Of a DNA stretch of 50,803 bases, positions 10,748 to 20,988 are shown in pieces. This stretch comes from Cladosporium sp. IMV 00045 (taxonomy: Eukaryota; Ascomycota; Dothideomycetes; Cladosporiales; Cladosporiaceae). Numbering within the stretch: the first letter of the stretch is position 1; each line of letters begins with the position of its first letter. The notes below the pieces were generated by a model, which had not been told where the DNA came from, made no database searches, and worked only from the letters and a program-made list of their open reading frames with translations. The position numbers and the translations under genes were made by a program. The stretch spans positions 1-50,803 of the forward strand of contig MSJI02000662.1 in NCBI GenBank assembly GCA_001931905.2. The letters are read 5' to 3'.

Positions 10748-11705
10748 TTCAATGCGATTTCTGCTGTAATGAAAGATTGAAAGACCGTTCTGATGTCTAT
10801 GATGAAGCGGAAGATCTGAGAGAATGAAGCTAGCTGAGCAGACAAGACCTGCCTGGCAATGGAGCAGATCACCAGAAAATACTATATTTTCTGGTCCCGG
10901 TCAGCAGCTTTGTCTATCAAGCCGAATCAAGCAAAATGCAGCGTGCTTAGAGTCAGTACTTGGGCATCTGTGGACTCAAATGCTCGCTTGCATGGGAAGT
11001 GGCATGTCAAAATCAGTATAATTACTTCCAGCGGTAGTGGGCGGTGCAAGCGAAAGACGCCAAAATACCTACCAAGAAGCTACCGAGTCTACCAAGCCTT
11101 CAAACAGTTACTCTGAGAGACAATAATGGCTGAGTGGGTAGACCCCAGTGCACTCACTCTTCGCTTCAGAGACAGCTGGACGACCGCACTAGCCTGATCA
11201 AGTGGAGACGGAGGATGCAGTATGAGGTTGCGAGCTCGAAGATGACATCTCCAGCCAAGCGGCCAAGATGCAAGAACGGCTAGTGAGCCAACACAGTGCA
11301 CAGTGACCTGACTCAAGCCAGTGGCGGTGTTGGTGTTCGCATCAGATCTCAAGAACCGCGCAACAATGCATCCGATTTCAAGTGCTGTCAATAAAAAGTC
11401 CTGCAAAGTTCCATGCTTCATAAACATCGCACGCCCAAATGATTGACAAGCGTTAACTTTGGTCTATCACAAACCGTCGCCGACGCATTCTTAACATGGA
11501 GTTCGAGCGTCTTTAGTGAATCCACAGAGTGATGCCTCCAACATCTCAAATGAACCGGTGAAAAGGCGAATGGATTCCAAAGGAAGCTTTTCGTGCATGA
11601 AATCGATCAGAACCCGAGCTCAAGCAAGAGCTTCGCATGAGTTTGCAAAGTAGGACGCTACCTAGGTAGCTCGATTAATGCATTCGCTCCGTATCCGCAA
11701 TGTGA
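10748..11705. other. Intergenic, about 1 kb
   Basis: Promoter of the LOR gene and 3' flank of the zinc-cluster regulator, which is followed by a perfect 14-bp palindrome at 11657-11670. One 112-codon minus frame (11089-11427) shows no recognisable protein. Confidence 0.5.
11657..11670. repeat. Perfect 14-bp palindrome
   Basis: GCTACCTAGGTAGC reads the same on both strands and lies 36 bp past the stop of the zinc-cluster regulator. It could be a protein-binding site or part of the 3' processing region. Related TACCTA/GGTACC strings occur at 20-33, about 14850 and about 43980. Confidence 0.5.
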
Positions 11706-14084
11706 TCAAACCCCACCCCTCTCCAACCAAACCCTCCTAGCCCCATCCCCCAATTTCGCCAACTCGCCCAATCCCCTAACAAAAACTCCATCGAGCCTCA
11801 ACAGCGCCAAATTGAACAAATCGCAACTCCTGCTCTTGAGTCTGAGAGTCGCGCGCCAAGCCTCCAGCAAATCGAGACACTCCCTAGTGTTATCGACAGA
11901 GTTGGCCGAGACGAAGAGGTGCAGGAGGAAAGAGGAGGTGAGGGTGAAATTCGCGCGGGAATCTGTTGCGAGAGTCAGTAAAAAGCAAGCTCAGACTGTT
12001 TTACTGAGCGGAGTGAACTTACAGCTCCCCCAGAAAGCCTCCAGCTCCCTCGCGTGCAGAGCGTCGACGAAAGCGAGAACTTCCTTGCCAACGGCCAGAG
12101 CGCCGGAGCGGAGGGCCTGGACGGCATTGGCGCTGCTGCTGTCGGTTATGCGAGGGCGGAGCATGGCGCGGAAGAGTTCGATCTTTGCAGTAATGTATGC
12201 TAGGTGTAAACTACCGGTCCCGTCGAGTGGTAGCTGGGAGAGTGGTTTTTGTTGTCGGCCGTTTGTGGGGCTGGTGGGTTCGATGTCGGGCGGGAGTTTT
12301 AATTCTAGAGGTAGCGATTGGTACCAGTCGGTGAGTCGGATGCGGAGGGGTTTTGCGACGTCGATGGTCGCTTCGAGGCTGTTGTGGAGAGAGCGAGTGG
12401 CGCGGATGGAGAAGAGGGTTGAGAGGATGTCGTCGACGATGGAGGTCAAGGAGCAGAAATGGAGAAAATGAGAAAATGCTGGGAGATTGTCCGCGAGTGG
12501 GACACGGTCTGCTTCTTCGAAGTCGACGTCTTGCAAAGGAAGCACATCCCAGTCATCGTGGTTGATGTGACTGCTGCGGCCGAAGTTGAGAGCAAGCCAC
12601 TTATCCTGAGTGAAAGTGGCCCAAGCAAGGCGGCGGCGAAGCTGGATTTCCCAGGCCGGAAGAGGCCAGGTCGAAGGGTCGCGATTGATCCCAAGAGTTT
12701 GAGCGATGGAGACTGCGGTGGTCATGATGACCCATTTGAATGGTGTGTCCGACACATGTTTGTTGGTCGGGCGACGTTGTACCAAAAGGAGAAGGGTCTG
12801 AAGTACAGCCAGAGATGGCGTGTGAAACTCGGGTTGGCACGCAAGCCAAGCAACACGAAAGAGAGAATCGGCAGAGGGTGGAGTATAGACATCGACGCAA
12901 AGGCGTGCGTCCCAGGCGCAAAAAGGAAGAGCATGGCCGTAGATAGCTGCTAGGATGCAAGTGGGTACGCTGCTTGGCTCGCAGATCCCATGTTCGTCGA
13001 GTAGACCATGATTTCGGCTCAGGATAGGGAAATACGGTTGCACAAACCTGTAGAACAAAACAATAAGACGCTTTCCAACCTCGTTACTGACCATATCCTC
13101 GACTTCATGCCGGTATTGTTCCAAGATTTCTCTTCGTTCAGGCGGCTGCGCTTTTGACGCCAAAGCATTGTGCTGGATGAAAAAGTAGGATGGAGGTCCT
13201 CCGTTGGATCTTTCGACGTCTGACATTTTGCGGACTCGTATTTGCTGAAAAGCGGCCTCGTTATACTGATCAAAGCGATATCGCGACAACAGATACGGAT
13301 CTGACTCGCCACTCATTCCTACTATCTGCGCATTGGACGATAGCTGCTTGTCCAGAGAAGGCTCACCACTTGTACCTTCGAATGGCAATTGTAGCTGCAT
13401 TGGTAATGATGCTGATTGCTGAGAAGGCGTGGTATCAATCGAGCTTTGCGGTTTGGGGACTGGCGCAGGGATATTTTCCAGAGCCGGGTCGGTTGCACTA
13501 TTTGACATTGGGTCGAAAGGATCGAAATTCATAGACGGTTCCCGATACAGAGCCGGATCGTACGCATTGAAGTCCACCGGTGGGGGTAATCCCATCTGAG
13601 GCATCGGATATGGCGGTTGCATGTTCCCCTCCCAGCCCAGAAGTTCCGGTTGTATATCCAGGCCATCAGTCACCATAGGTCCATTGACGAACGGACTTGG
13701 CTTCTGGACCTTCGAATCATAGCTCTCCGTCTGTCTGTGTCTTTGCGTCTCCGGGCTACTATCATTCGGCCGCCTCCGCTTGGCTGGTGATTCGACAAAT
13801 GTGCATTCCTTGTTGTACCTCGTACACAGCTCGCAGGGCGGCTGGCTGTCCAGATGGCACGCGGCCTTTTTGTAGCGACAGAAGTCGCACGGGCGCTTGT
13901 TGCGCGATTTGTATGCTCTTGCGCGATCGGTGTCTTGTTGCTGTTGTCGGACGTTCTGCGCAGGCGGCACGGGCATGGGTGTAGGCGCGTTCGGGATATT
14001 CGGAGGCATCTGGAACGGCGGCATGGGCTGCTGCACAGGCGCATGGCCGAAGGTGTGCATGTTGGGTATGTGATGCGCTTCCAT
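11706..14084 (-). CDS. Zn2Cys6 (zinc-cluster) transcription factor
   Basis: Fungal-specific nuclear transcription regulator. Two exons, 14084-12023 and 11962-11706, with a 60-bp intron (11963-12022, GTAAGT..ACAG), give 772 aa. Without the second exon the protein would stop shortly after ELEAFWGS. The spliced product continues into a coherent helix-rich end (FTLTSSFLLHLF). The binuclear cluster has six cysteines at 66, 69, 76, 84, 87 and 94, followed by basic AKRRR. The N-terminal 50 residues are Pro/Met/Gln rich, and a Gln/Pro-rich linker runs to about residue 260. The middle (about 330-600) is the fungal-specific regulatory domain, with LARRRLAWATFTQDKW-like segments corresponding to its core. 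The target pathway cannot be told. It is transcribed away from the racemase gene across a 1.26-kb region, so shared control is possible but unproven. Confidence 0.9.
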
Positions 14085-15345
14085 CCTTGCGCTTGTTGGC
14101 GCGTGTCGCTACCAGCAACAAGAGGTGTGCAATACCGGCAGCTCAGACTCGGAGGAGGTGTTTCGGAGGAGGCAATGCGAGACGATAGGCGACTGCCGGC
14201 GTGGTATGAGAGGTGATGTTGGAGCTATACTGCTGAAGCAGGACCGGAGAGGGATGATTCAGCAGCAAGGTGCATGTGTGGTTTGCGGTTACGTGACGAT
14301 AATGACCTGCCTCTTGTCTATCGCGACCCCACTGCGATCGGGTTCGGCTACCATTCTCGACCCTCAACCGGCGGCGCGGGGTGCAATGCCGAGAGAGATG
14401 ATGGAGAGAGGGAGGCAGTGGAGGACGGATGGTGACGGGAGAATTCTGGAGGAGGAATCCGAATGGTGGTTGTAATTATTGGTGGTTGTCGTTGAGAATG
14501 GGATTGTTCGAAGTGTTGTGTTTCTGTTCGCCCGCTGCTGTTGATCACGTCAGATGGCGCATCAAGGGCTGATCTGCCGGCCAATGATGGACAGTAGACA
14601 CGCGCGAGGCAGGGAGATGCTGATGACACTTCACAGTAGACACACGCGAGGCAGGAAGATGCTGATGACTTTTCCACCAACGGTATCGAACACATCTCCT
14701 CTCTCCAACTCTCCCTCCCACTCGTCCCATTCATTCCACCCCTGTCAGCTCGTGTTCTCCGCGCCATCTCCACGTGCCTGTCCGGTGACGCCATATGGTG
14801 GGTATCTGCCGAGGTTATCTATCGCGGGTTTGTTTTGCTGTTGTTGGTCAAAGGTACCTAACGTTGCATGCATGCAGTGACTTGGAAGTAGTACATGCCA
14901 ACGATTAGATCTGTAAACGGACGAGAATCCGAACAAGGCAGACAAAAGGATGCTGAGTCAAAAAAGGTTCCTTGACATCTGCCAAAGGCGATCGTCAGAA
15001 CCCACAAGACCGGCACCCAATGGTTGTCTTCAAGACGACACTACCCTGCATCGGCCAGCCGCCCAAGTATATCTCGCACATGTTGATAGTCGCCCGGCGG
15101 CCAAGCATGTCGCCGGCCAAGAGGCGAAGTGAAGATATGAAGACACAGGACGGAGTATGCTGCCCGCTGCACGCTTCTACCGACTTCAACTCTGTGTCAA
15201 GTATTGATCTCTGCAAGCCGTGAGACAGACACACCAGCATAAATCCATGTACACAAAACAAAACTGAACGCTTGAACTCTAGACGAAATCGATCTTCCTT
15301 CTTTGACCAATTCTATCACAGATACATCTAACTGGCCATCCAATC
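14085..15345. other. Divergent promoter region, regulator / racemase
   Basis: Separates the start codons of the zinc-cluster regulator (minus) and the racemase (plus). It contains a 37-bp tandem duplication (14591-14669) and a TGCATGCATGCA-type palindrome near 14867. No gene supported. Confidence 0.5.
14591..14669. repeat. Tandem duplication, 37 bp x 2
   Basis: Two copies (14591-14627 and 14633-14669) of a 37-bp unit beginning ACAGTAGACAC and ending GCTGATGAC lie 42 bp apart. They differ at only two positions, both G to A in the second copy. It appears to be a recent local duplication in the promoter region. Confidence 0.8.
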
Positions 15346-16107
15346 ATGTCTACCCGCACGATCCGCATCCTCCTCATCAACCCAAACTCCACGTCAACCA
15401 TGACAACTTCATGTCGCGAGACGATCGGACCCAGCTTGCCCGACAATGTCATAGTGGAAGGATTCACCGCACCAAAACCAGCCCCCACAGCAATCGAGAG
15501 TCAAGTCGACAACGTCCTCTCGTCAGCAGCAGCCTTCCGAGCCCTAGTCGAACGGGAGTCTCAAAATCCCCCCGACGCCATGCTCGTGGCCTGCTACTCG
15601 GACCACCACCTGATCCGAATGCTCAAGGAAGAATTTGACGTGCCTGTCATAGGCATCATGGAAGCCAGCCTCTTCGCCGCCAAAACTCTAGGCTCCAGGA
15701 TCGGAATTGTGGCAACAGCTGGCCGTTCTGCGATCGCGCATTGGGATAGTGTGCGACGCTATGGATTTGCGGATTCATGTGCTGGCATCAGGGCGTGCGA
15801 GCTGGGCGTACTGGATCTGGAGCGCTTACCTCGGGAACAGGTTCTGGTGCGGATGGCGGATGTGGCAAAGCAGTTGGTCGAGGTTGATGGGGCGGATGTG
15901 TTGGCCTTGGGATGTGCTGGGATGACCCATATGAAAGAGGCGGTTGAGGATGCTGTGGGTCCGATGGGCGTGCAGGTTGTCGATGGCGTGGTGGCGGGTG
16001 TTCATCATCTGATCGGTATAGTGAGGATGGGTGGGAAGACGGCAAAGAGGGGAGTGCATAGGAGTGGCGCTGTGGCGAGGGTAAAGAGAGGTCAAGAATA
16101 CCTGTGA
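15346..16107 (+). CDS. Asp/Glu/hydantoin racemase family protein (DCG1-like)
   Basis: A 253-aa single-exon cytosolic protein of the Asp/Glu/hydantoin racemase superfamily, closest in layout to yeast DCG1 and bacterial hydantoin racemases. The N-terminal strand IRILLINPNSTSTMT is the family hallmark. The two catalytic cysteines of the two-base mechanism are Cys83 (VACYSD) and Cys190 (LGCAGM). Loops GIVATAG and PVIGIMEAS match the ligand-binding turns. In yeast DCG1 is linked to allantoin/nitrogen catabolism; whether this copy racemises hydantoins or another small amide is unknown. The last 20 residues are basic and may be lineage-specific. It is followed by the URE2-type GST on the same strand, 426 bp away, a loose nitrogen theme that may be coincidence. 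Confidence 0.85.
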   Translation: MSTRTIRILLINPNSTSTMTTSCRETIGPSLPDNVIVEGFTAPKPAPTAIESQVDNVLSSAAAFRALVERESQNPPDAMLVACYSDHHLIRMLKEEFDVPVIGIMEASLFAAKTLGSRIGIVATAGRSAIAHWDSVRRYGFADSCAGIRACELGVLDLERLPREQVLVRMADVAKQLVEVDGADVLALGCAGMTHMKEAVEDAVGPMGVQVVDGVVAGVHHLIGIVRMGGKTAKRGVHRSGAVARVKRGQEYL

Positions 16108-16533
16108 TTTGTTGCGGAAGTAAGTTGGAAAATCTTCCGCTTACAATGAGACATTCTGGCCGAACAATTATTCGAGTCGATTTGACGAAGACAGTGAACT
16201 TGGGACCAAAGGATGGCCAACAATCTCGCGTTGCTGTGAAGATAAGGTGTTGGGATGCGATGTGTATTTATATATAATAGTAGTGAGCTGGAGAAGCTCA
16301 GCTGAGCGGAAGCGGCATCCAAAAATGATCCCGACAACCGAAGAGGAACGGCTGAACAGTACGACTCATCCAATGTTCCTCATGAGCATCGACACATTCC
16401 GGACAAGACAGCAGCAAATTACATTTCGTGTCACGAGCATTTCGAGAGCATCCGAGCAAGATTTCCAACATACCACAGGAAAATTTCCGCCACTTGAACA
16501 CAATACAGTATCCCTTGAGCCTTGCGATTAACG
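16108..16533. other. Intergenic, racemase to GST
   Basis: 3' flank of the racemase gene and promoter of the GST gene. No other feature recognised. Confidence 0.5.
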
Positions 16534-17420
16534 ATGGCATCTCCCGAAAACACCAGTCCAACCTCTTCGACCCAACCAAACATAACCCTCTACACCGGCC
16601 AATCACCCAACGGCATCAAAATCAGTATTACCCTCGCCGAGCTCGGCCTCCCCTACACCACGCGTAAGATCGACATGAGCACGAACGAGCAAAAATCCAC
16701 CTGGTTCACAGCCATCAACCCCAACGGCCGCATTCCCGCCTTGACAGACACCCATGCCGATGGGCAAGAGATTCGCGTCTTCGAAAGCGGCAGCATCATG
16801 CAATACCTCGTCGACAGATACGACACCGAGCACAAGATCAGCTATCCACGCGGCAGCCGGGAAGCCGTGGAAATGACGGTTCGCCACCCTGTTTGACCTT
16901 AGCCAGCACGATTGGATCTTCGACTTGCCACAGAGACGACAGCTAACCATTACATCTTTCACGGCAGAACTGGCTCTTCTTCCAAAACGCCGGCATAGGC
17001 CCCATGCAAGGGCAAGCAAACCACTTTACACGATACGCCAGCGAGCCACAACCCTACGCGCAACAAAGATATCAAGACGAAGTGCGACGTCTGTACACTG
17101 TGCTCAACACGAATCTAAGCACCACCGGCGCAGCCTACCTGGTAGGCTCCAAATGCACGATCGCCGATATCGCGCACTGGGGTTGGATCACACTGAGCCG
17201 ATGGGCGGGCGTGGAGTTGGGAGATTTCCCCGCGCTGCAAGCATGGGAGGAGAGGATGTTCGAACGGCCTGCGGTGCAGGAGGGGAGGCAGGTGCCTGAT
17301 GGTGGGCATCAGAGGGAACTGGTGAGGGACGAGGAGAAGATGAGGGCGTTTGAGGTGCGGGCGAGGGAGTTTTATCGCAAGGGAGCGGAGGAGGGCAGGA
17401 TGACGAAGCAGGGGGTTTGA
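16534..17420 (+). CDS. Glutathione S-transferase, URE2/GTT-like
   Basis: Cytosolic glutathione transferase. Exons 16534-16878 and 16968-17420 join across an 89-bp intron (GTTCGC..GCAG) to give 265 aa. The splice restores [23 protein letters not shown], a strong signature of the Ure2p-like subgroup. The N-terminal thioredoxin fold (about 15-105) carries INPNGRIPAL with the cis-Pro and FESGSIMQYL, the glutathione gamma-glutamyl contact. The C-terminal helical domain has YLVGSKCTIADIAHWGWI, the N-capping box region. The usual short Ser/Asn-rich N-terminus is present, but there is no prion-like extension as in yeast Ure2. The in-frame codons before 16534 lack an ATG, so this start is favoured. 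The likely role is detoxification or reductase activity. Confidence 0.9.
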
Positions 17421-17593
17421 TAGGTCTCGTCGTGTTTCGCGGTCTGGTGATGGTATAGTCGCTGAGGAGCTTGTGGCTTGCTTTTGATGACTAGGTAATC
17501 CTGCAAGCATTTTCGTTGCAATACCAAGCCTTTCAGCATCCCAAGCATCTTGGATTCATTATTCCTTTGCTTCTCACGCCTTCACTCCCAACC

Positions 17594-18237
17594 ATGCCAC
17601 CCACACACATGTATCCAACCTACGAAGCTCTCCTCCTCGCCAACACACCAACCACAGCATCAACCCCCTTCCACCGCCTCCGCTGGTCCCTCTCCAGCGA
17701 GTCCCCATCCCCCTCCATCCAAATCCTGCAAGACGTCCCAAACGCCTCCTCACCCCAACAGCCCTACAAGCCAACTCACCCCATCCGCAAAGCCGCCTTG
17801 ACCAAGCCACCAATCTCCTACATTAAAGTCTCAATCGAAATTCTCAACGACTACCCTCAGCATCTGAACCTCCGCACACCAACCGCACGCCTCTCCAAAC
17901 TCCGACGAAAACCGCGCCCTCTTCGACGCCCAAAGCCGCGTTCACCACTGCTGCAGCCAACACGGACCAGGCGCCGGAAATCTCAGCGAGTCCAGAAGAC
18001 TTCGTGGCCATCGGTCTCTTCATCGATCTCGTGCATCCCTGACTTTTCAAGCTGGAAGGACAAATCCGCGCAGCAAAAGGCGTGGTGAATTGTTGGCCGC
18101 TGGACGAAGGGGTGGAGATATTCGTGCGGCCTACGGTGAGGAGTTTGTTGTGGATTAAGGATGGTGAGGGGTGGGGGGTCGGAGAATTGGGCGTATGCTT
18201 GGGGGGAGGTGGTGGGGGTTGCTGGAAAGGCTTGTGA
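17594..18237 (+). pseudogene. Broken gene of unknown family
   Basis: Coding-like sequence runs across the stretch, but in more than one frame. From the ATG at 17594 about 85 codons read like protein (MYPTYEALLLANTP, FHRLRWSLSSES). From about 17850 the protein-like frame is a different one (SASEPPHTNRTPLQTPTKTAP, then EDFVAIGLFIDLVHP). That frame meets a TGA at 18040-18042 and stays coherent beyond it (LFKLEGQIRAAKGVV, VEIFVRPTVRSLLWIKDG) to a stop at 18237. I found no intron with sound borders that explains the frame change. A short intron (about 17993-18052) could bypass the TGA but would delete good sequence. I read it as a decayed gene or one with assembly indels. No family is recognised. 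Confidence 0.4.
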
Positions 18238-18726
18238 GCGGAAGGGGGAGAGGAGAGGAGGGAGGGGGACAAGGTTGAGGGGGTGGTGAGGTTGGGTTGG
18301 GCGTGCGCTTGAGAGTGAAATGGGCGGTATGGCAGCTGTGTTGGGTGGGATTGCTCGGGCACTTTCTGGTCGTAGGGTGGCCGGTGATAAAGCTGCTAAT
18401 CTTGAAATAAATGCGCTGTCAACTTTCACTCGTTATCAATCTTCTAGTACAAAAGGAAAAAGGCAAGAGAAAAGGAAAATGAAAGAAGTAAGGACACATA
18501 CAAAAGCACACAGTTGAATTTGAAAGACAAGAAGTACAAGCAGAAACAGACCACCCGTTCCCATCCTCCCCTTATCCCACCAACGCCATCGCTTGGAAAC
18601 CCAGTGTAAAAAGCACCTCGCCCGCCGATCCTTGTTGTTTTGCACATCTGATATTCATCACTCAAGGAAAAGCATCGACATCATTTCCCCTCACAATCCC
18701 ACCAACAAAAAGTAGAAAAAACCCCT
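18238..18726. other. Intergenic, 3' flank of TAF12
   Basis: A G-rich purine tract (about 18230-18300) and an A-rich purine tract (18450-18500). No gene supported. Confidence 0.5.
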
Positions 18727-20988
18727 CTAAGCATCCTTATTCCCACCCATAACCTTCCCAGCCTGCACGGCCTGCACCTTACCCACCCATCCAGGAGCGG
18801 GCTGAAACTTCCTGACCGTCCTCAACTCATCCAAACTGTAACCCGGAATCCTGATCCCATAATTCCTCTCCAAAACCATCTGCACGTCCTTCACATCCAG
18901 CGTCTGGCCCTGTCTCAGCTTGGCCAGCTGACACGCCTTCTGGATGACGTTGTCGACGAAGTTATCGGTGAGCGACAGCACGGCCTCCTCGACCTCGGGC
19001 GCCAGCCCGTCCTGCGGCGCGGTGGAGCCGGTGATTTGACGGACCAGTTCGTCCAGTTTGCGCTTCGACAGCACGTGGTCGCCTTCGCCTTCGAGGGTGA
19101 AGTGGGCGGGTTTCTGCACGCCGGGGACGTTCATCATGCCGCCTTGACCCATCATGGTTGGGCGCGAGGGGGGGCCTTGCACGGGAGTTTGCGTGCGCGG
19201 GTCTAGACGGAGGTCTTTCGGAATGGGGAATTTGGTCTGCGCGCTGTTCATTTGCTGGTTGCCTGGGAAGGAGGAGGTGGGGGTCTGCTGCTGATGCTGC
19301 TGCTGTTGCTGTTGCTGCTGTGGCTGCTGTTGCTGCTGTTGTTGCTGCTGTTGCTGCTGTTGGTTCTGTTGGTTGAAGGGCATGCCATTGGGCATGTTGT
19401 TGGGTTGCTGCATGGGTTGCTGCGGTTGGTTGACACCGGGGGGTTGTTGCGGTTGATTCTGTTGTTGCTGTGCTTGGGTGTAGGAATGCGCCGCTTGAGC
19501 CATAGCATCCTTCTGGGTCAGAGCCTGAGGGCGTTGGGGTTGCTGCTGTTGATTAGGCATAGCATTTTGCTGCATCGGAGGCTGCTGGTATTGCTGTTGC
19601 GGCTGTTGTTGCTGCTGTGGCTGTTGTTGCTGAGGAGGACCTTGTTGCTGGGGAACGCCATATTGCGGGAGCTGCTGCTGCGATTGTTGTTGGTTCATGG
19701 GTGGTCGCTGTTGCTGAGCCTGCTGTTGACCCATGTTGTTTTGCGCAAACTGCTGTTGACCTTGGGGCGTGCCTTGCGGTTGCACCATTTGTTGTGGACG
19801 CGGCTGCTGCTGCTGGGGCTGCTGCTGTTGTTGCTGAGGCTGAGGCTGAGCCTGCTGAGGTTGAGGCGGCATTTGCTGCGGCTGCTGCTGGACGGGAGTG
19901 CCAGACTGCGGTGTTGATATCTGGGCTTGTTGCGGCGCGAACTGCGGCTGGGGTGGTGCAGGCGAGTTTGATGGGCCTTGTTCCATTTTGACGTCACCCT
20001 GGCCAAGGTTCGCTTGTGCTTGTTGTGAATTCGTCCGCTGCATGGCCTGGGCTTGCGCTTGAGCGCCATTCACTTGCGGGTTAGCCATTGGCTGGCCGTT
20101 GGGTTGCTGGACATTCTGCTGGGGCTGCTGAGGCTGCTGCTGGCCTTGCTGTTGCTGTTGCTGAGCTTGTTGCTGTTGCTGAGCTTGTTGCTGCTGAGCC
20201 TGCTGCTCCTTGTTCCTCTGCTGCTTTTGATTGTACATATTCTTATTTTGTTCATTCTTCTGCTCCAGAGCCAACACCTGTCGCGAGGCATCGGCAAGCA
20301 CGGTCCTGGCAGAGTTGAGACGGGTCTGCAAGTTTTCGTCGAGATTTTGACCCTGGCTTTTCATTTGCGCTTCGAGTGCCTCGAGACGTGGGATCTCAGC
20401 ACGCGTACGCTCGCGCTTGAGGATGCTGTTACCGAGGGTTTGCTGGAAGTTGGCCTTGTATGCATCGAATTGCTGCGCATTCGTCGTGGTGGGCTCCGGG
20501 AAGACGACGATGTTGTGCACCATCTGCTTGACCTTGGCTTGCAGCTGTGCAGCCTCGTTGGGTCCTCCTTGCTGCTGGGGTTGCTGCGGCTGCTGAGGTT
20601 GTTGCTGTTGCTGAAGCTGTTGAGGCTGCTGCTGGGGTTGTTGTTGAGGCTGCGCTGCGGGCTGTTGGGGTGTCTGCTGCGGGTTTTGCTGCCCTTGTGC
20701 TCCGCCTTGCGGCACTTGTCCGCCCTGTCCAGACATAGATGTCCTTTGCGCTTGTTGTGAAGCCGCATTTGGCCTTGTCGCGCGATTGAGCTGCTGCATG
20801 ATCTTTTGACTGGCGCTCACGATCTTTGCCCTAGCCTCATTTCTGCCTTGACTTCCTTCCGGGTTGCTGTCGTGGACATTCCAGAGGTTCATCAGTCCTT
20901 GCTTGTAGGTTTGCTTCTGAGTGGCATCCAGGTGCGGGAGCGAGTCGATCTGCCCCGGCTTGATCATGGGTGGTTGTGGGGTGGCCAT
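18727..20988 (-). CDS. TAF12: TFIID/SAGA subunit TAF12
   Basis: Subunit shared by TFIID and SAGA that pairs with TAF4 or Ada1 through a histone fold. The protein is 753 aa in one exon. The conserved TFIID 20-kDa domain is at the C-terminus (about 640-712): LSKRKLDELVRQI, then VEEAVLSLTDNFVDNVI, then TLDVKDVQMVLERNYGI, the three histone-fold helices, followed by IPGYSLDELR. The N-terminal 70 residues form a small helical region (LDATQKQTYKQGLMNLW). Between them lie roughly 450 residues dominated by Gln, Pro and Asn with long polyQ runs, far longer than in yeast TAF12. A short predicted coiled coil (about 190-260) interrupts the Q-rich part. The start at 20988 lies 60 bp from a 12-bp palindrome. 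Identity is firm; the Q-rich length is the unusual part. Confidence 0.93.
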   Translation of the reverse strand: MATPQPPMIKPGQIDSLPHLDATQKQTYKQGLMNLWNVHDSNPEGSQGRNEARAKIVSASQKIMQQLNRATRPNAASQQAQRTSMSGQGGQVPQGGAQGQQNPQQTPQQPAAQPQQQPQQQPQQLQQQQQPQQPQQPQQQGGPNEAAQLQAKVKQMVHNIVVFPEPTTTNAQQFDAYKANFQQTLGNSILKRERTRAEIPRLEALEAQMKSQGQNLDENLQTRLNSARTVLADASRQVLALEQKNEQNKNMYNQKQQRNKEQQAQQQQAQQQQQAQQQQQQGQQQPQQPQQNVQQPNGQPMANPQVNGAQAQAQAMQRTNSQQAQANLGQGDVKMEQGPSNSPAPPQPQFAPQQAQISTPQSGTPVQQQPQQMPPQPQQAQPQPQQQQQQPQQQQPRPQQMVQPQGTPQGQQQFAQNNMGQQQAQQQRPPMNQQQSQQQLPQYGVPQQQGPPQQQQPQQQQQPQQQYQQPPMQQNAMPNQQQQPQRPQALTQKDAMAQAAHSYTQAQQQQNQPQQPPGVNQPQQPMQQPNNMPNGMPFNQQNQQQQQQQQQQQQQPQQQQQQQQHQQQTPTSSFPGNQQMNSAQTKFPIPKDLRLDPRTQTPVQGPPSRPTMMGQGGMMNVPGVQKPAHFTLEGEGDHVLSKRKLDELVRQITGSTAPQDGLAPEVEEAVLSLTDNFVDNVIQKACQLAKLRQGQTLDVKDVQMVLERNYGIRIPGYSLDELRTVRKFQPAPGWVGKVQAVQAGKVMGGNKDA
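19284..19372 (-). repeat. CAG/CAA trinucleotide tract (polyQ of TAF12)
   Basis: Nearly uninterrupted CAG/CAA codons on the minus strand, the longest of several glutamine runs within TAF12. Mixed CAG and CAA codons suggest it is less slippage-prone than a pure repeat, but length polymorphism is likely. Confidence 0.85.

Noticed and set aside
17844..18429. Minus-strand Pro/Ser-rich frames over the broken gene
   Set aside because: Low complexity and antisense to a more protein-like plus strand.
19252..20760. Long Leu-rich or Ala/Val-rich open frames on the plus strand
   Set aside because: They are antisense shadows of the TAF12 polyQ codons (CAG read as CTG, GCT or TGC).
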